Below, one piece after another: positions 13,541 through 14,568 of a stretch of DNA of 14,568 bases. The DNA lies in assembly GCA_964436865.1 (NCBI GenBank), contig CAYTFK010000169.1:1-14568 (forward strand). The letters run 5' to 3'. The number at the start of each line of letters is the position of its first letter. Within the stretch, counting starts at the first letter, position 1. The notes under the pieces were generated by a model. It had not been told where the DNA came from, did no database searches, and saw only the letters and a list, made by a program, of their open reading frames with translations. Source of the stretch: JAXGPP01 sp964436865. GTDB taxonomy: Bacteria > Planctomycetota > Planctomycetia > Pirellulales > Thermoguttaceae. The position numbers and the translations under genes were made by a program.

Positions 13541-14568
13541 ATGGCGAAGCCGCCGAAGGTAGCTCTGCTCATCGAGACCTCCCGCGGCTACGGCCGGGGT
13601 GTGCTGAGGGGAATTGTCCGCTACGCGCGACTCCACGGACCGTGGGGATTCTACATCACACCCGGCGACTTTGAGCAGGCGCTGCCCAGGATGGCGACCT
13701 GGGGAGGGACGGGGATCATCGCCCGGATCGAGACGCCCCGGGTGGCGCGGGCAATCCTCGAAGCCGGGTTGCCGACCGTGGCGCTCGACCTCTCCGAGAG
13801 CCAGCTTCGGCCGGAGAGCCCGCTGGCGCAGTTCAGCGAGTTGGCCTCCGACTCGCACGGGGCCGCTGCGATGGCGGCCGAGCACCTGCTAGAGCGCGGT
13901 TTTCGCCACTACGCTTACGTGGGCGTGGCCGGCCGGGTCTGGTCCGAGCGGCGCGAGGAGGCTTTCTGCCGCCACATCGCTGAGGCGGGCTTCACCGCCC
14001 GAGTCTATGCGCCGCCGCGCGCCAAAGCCGATCGCGTATGGGACCGCGAGCAGCCGCTATTGAGCCGCTGGCTCGACGAGCTTCCGAAGCCGGCAGGCGT
14101 GATGGCCTGCGACGACGACCGCGGCCGCGAGGTGCTCGAGGCCTGCCGCGCGGCGGGCATTCGCGTTCCCGAAGAGATCGCCGTGATCGGCGTGGATAAC
14201 GACGAGTTGTTGTGCGAGTTGTCGGACCCGCCGCTGTCGAGCGTCGCGATCAATGCCGAAGGGGCCGGCTACCGCGTGGCTGCCCTCTTGGACGCGATGA
14301 TGCACCGCCGCGCCCGGCGCCCGCAGCGGCTGCTGGCCGAGCCGTTGCACGTCGTCACCCGGCGTTCGACCGATAGCGTCGCCCTGGACGACGTCGAGGT
14401 CGCCGCGGCGCTGCACTTCATCCACGATCACGCCGGCGAGTCGATCGGCGTGGACGATGTGGTCTCCCATCTGCAGATCTCCCGCCGGGCGTTGGAACTG
14501 CGGTTCCATCGCGCCGTGGGGCGCACCGTGCACCGCGAGTTGCAGCGCGTGCGGCTCGAACGCGCCAA
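13541..14568 (+). CDS. XylR-type AraC family transcriptional regulator with LacI-like sugar-binding domain (3' end cut)
   Basis: Cytoplasmic DNA-binding regulator; 342 codons are present and the frame is open at the right edge. Residues about 6-275 form a periplasmic-binding-protein-like (LacI/GalR) effector domain with VALLIETSRGYGRGVLRGI, YAYVGVAG, GVMACDDDRGREVLEACRAA, VIGVDNDELLCELSDPPLSS and VVTRRSTD. These line up closely with the layout of E. coli XylR as I remember it. Residues about 286-342 contain the first AraC helix-turn-helix (IGVDDVVSHLQISRRALELRF) and the beginning of the next helices (GRTVHRELQRVRLERA); about 40-60 residues should be missing. The ATG at 13541 is the first available in frame after a TAG at 13508-13510; no Shine-Dalgarno is visible. 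XylR-like proteins seem numerous in planctomycetes, so xylose need not be the ligand. Its position next to GH78 suggests a role in sugar-responsive control, unproven. Confidence 0.93.
   Translation, partial: MAKPPKVALLIETSRGYGRGVLRGIVRYARLHGPWGFYITPGDFEQALPRMATWGGTGIIARIETPRVARAILEAGLPTVALDLSESQLRPESPLAQFSELASDSHGAAAMAAEHLLERGFRHYAYVGVAGRVWSERREEAFCRHIAEAGFTARVYAPPRAKADRVWDREQPLLSRWLDELPKPAGVMACDDDRGREVLEACRAAGIRVPEEIAVIGVDNDELLCELSDPPLSSVAINAEGAGYRVAALLDAMMHRRARRPQRLLAEPLHVVTRRSTDSVALDDVEVAAALHFIHDHAGESIGVDDVVSHLQISRRALELRFHRAVGRTVHRELQRVRLERA

Noticed and set aside
1..14568. Search for CRISPR arrays, tRNA/rRNA, insertion sequences, attachment sites and defence genes
   Set aside because: I saw no spaced direct repeats, cloverleaf-type sequences, transposase or integrase motifs, or nuclease or toxin domains on either strand.

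Overview
The window is GC-rich and densely coding. It most likely comes from a member of the Planctomycetota, perhaps the Pirellulales. The best evidence is a lipoprotein carrying an SLA1 homology domain 1 (SHD1), a domain greatly expanded in that phylum. Secreted GH172 (DUF2961) and GH78 enzymes beside a XylR-type AraC regulator fit the same lineage. This assignment is inference; there is no rRNA or other phylogenetic marker in the window.

Layout, left to right. (1) A nearly complete dprA on the minus strand runs off the left edge. (2) Divergent from it is a MATE-family transporter, followed after about 200 bp by a polyprenyl-phosphate glucose-1-phosphate transferase that would start exopolysaccharide or capsule synthesis. 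(3) Next is a lipoprotein with its own promoter-like sequence, a proline run, an SHD1 domain and a C-terminal Tudor-knot/chromo-barrel-like domain. (4) Convergent with it, across a strong hairpin, is a secreted GH172-family protein on the minus strand. (5) Divergent from GH172 is a two-PDZ HtrA/DegP envelope protease, closed by two consecutive hairpins, the second a clear intrinsic terminator. (6) A secreted GH78 alpha-L-rhamnosidase-like enzyme follows. (7) A XylR-type regulator (sugar-binding domain plus AraC helix-turn-helix) is cut by the right edge.

Functionally this is a patchwork of mostly single-gene units, not one operon. Five of the seven products act at or beyond the cytoplasmic membrane: the transporter, the sugar transferase, the lipoprotein, the HtrA protease and the two hydrolases taken as one group. 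The right part (GH78 plus regulator, perhaps GH172) suggests uptake or breakdown of rhamnose- or furanose-containing polysaccharides. I see no tRNA, rRNA, CRISPR array, insertion sequence, prophage or toxin-antitoxin/defence module. The least ordinary element is the SHD1 plus Tudor-knot lipoprotein. I do not see convincing evidence for a wholly new multi-gene system.
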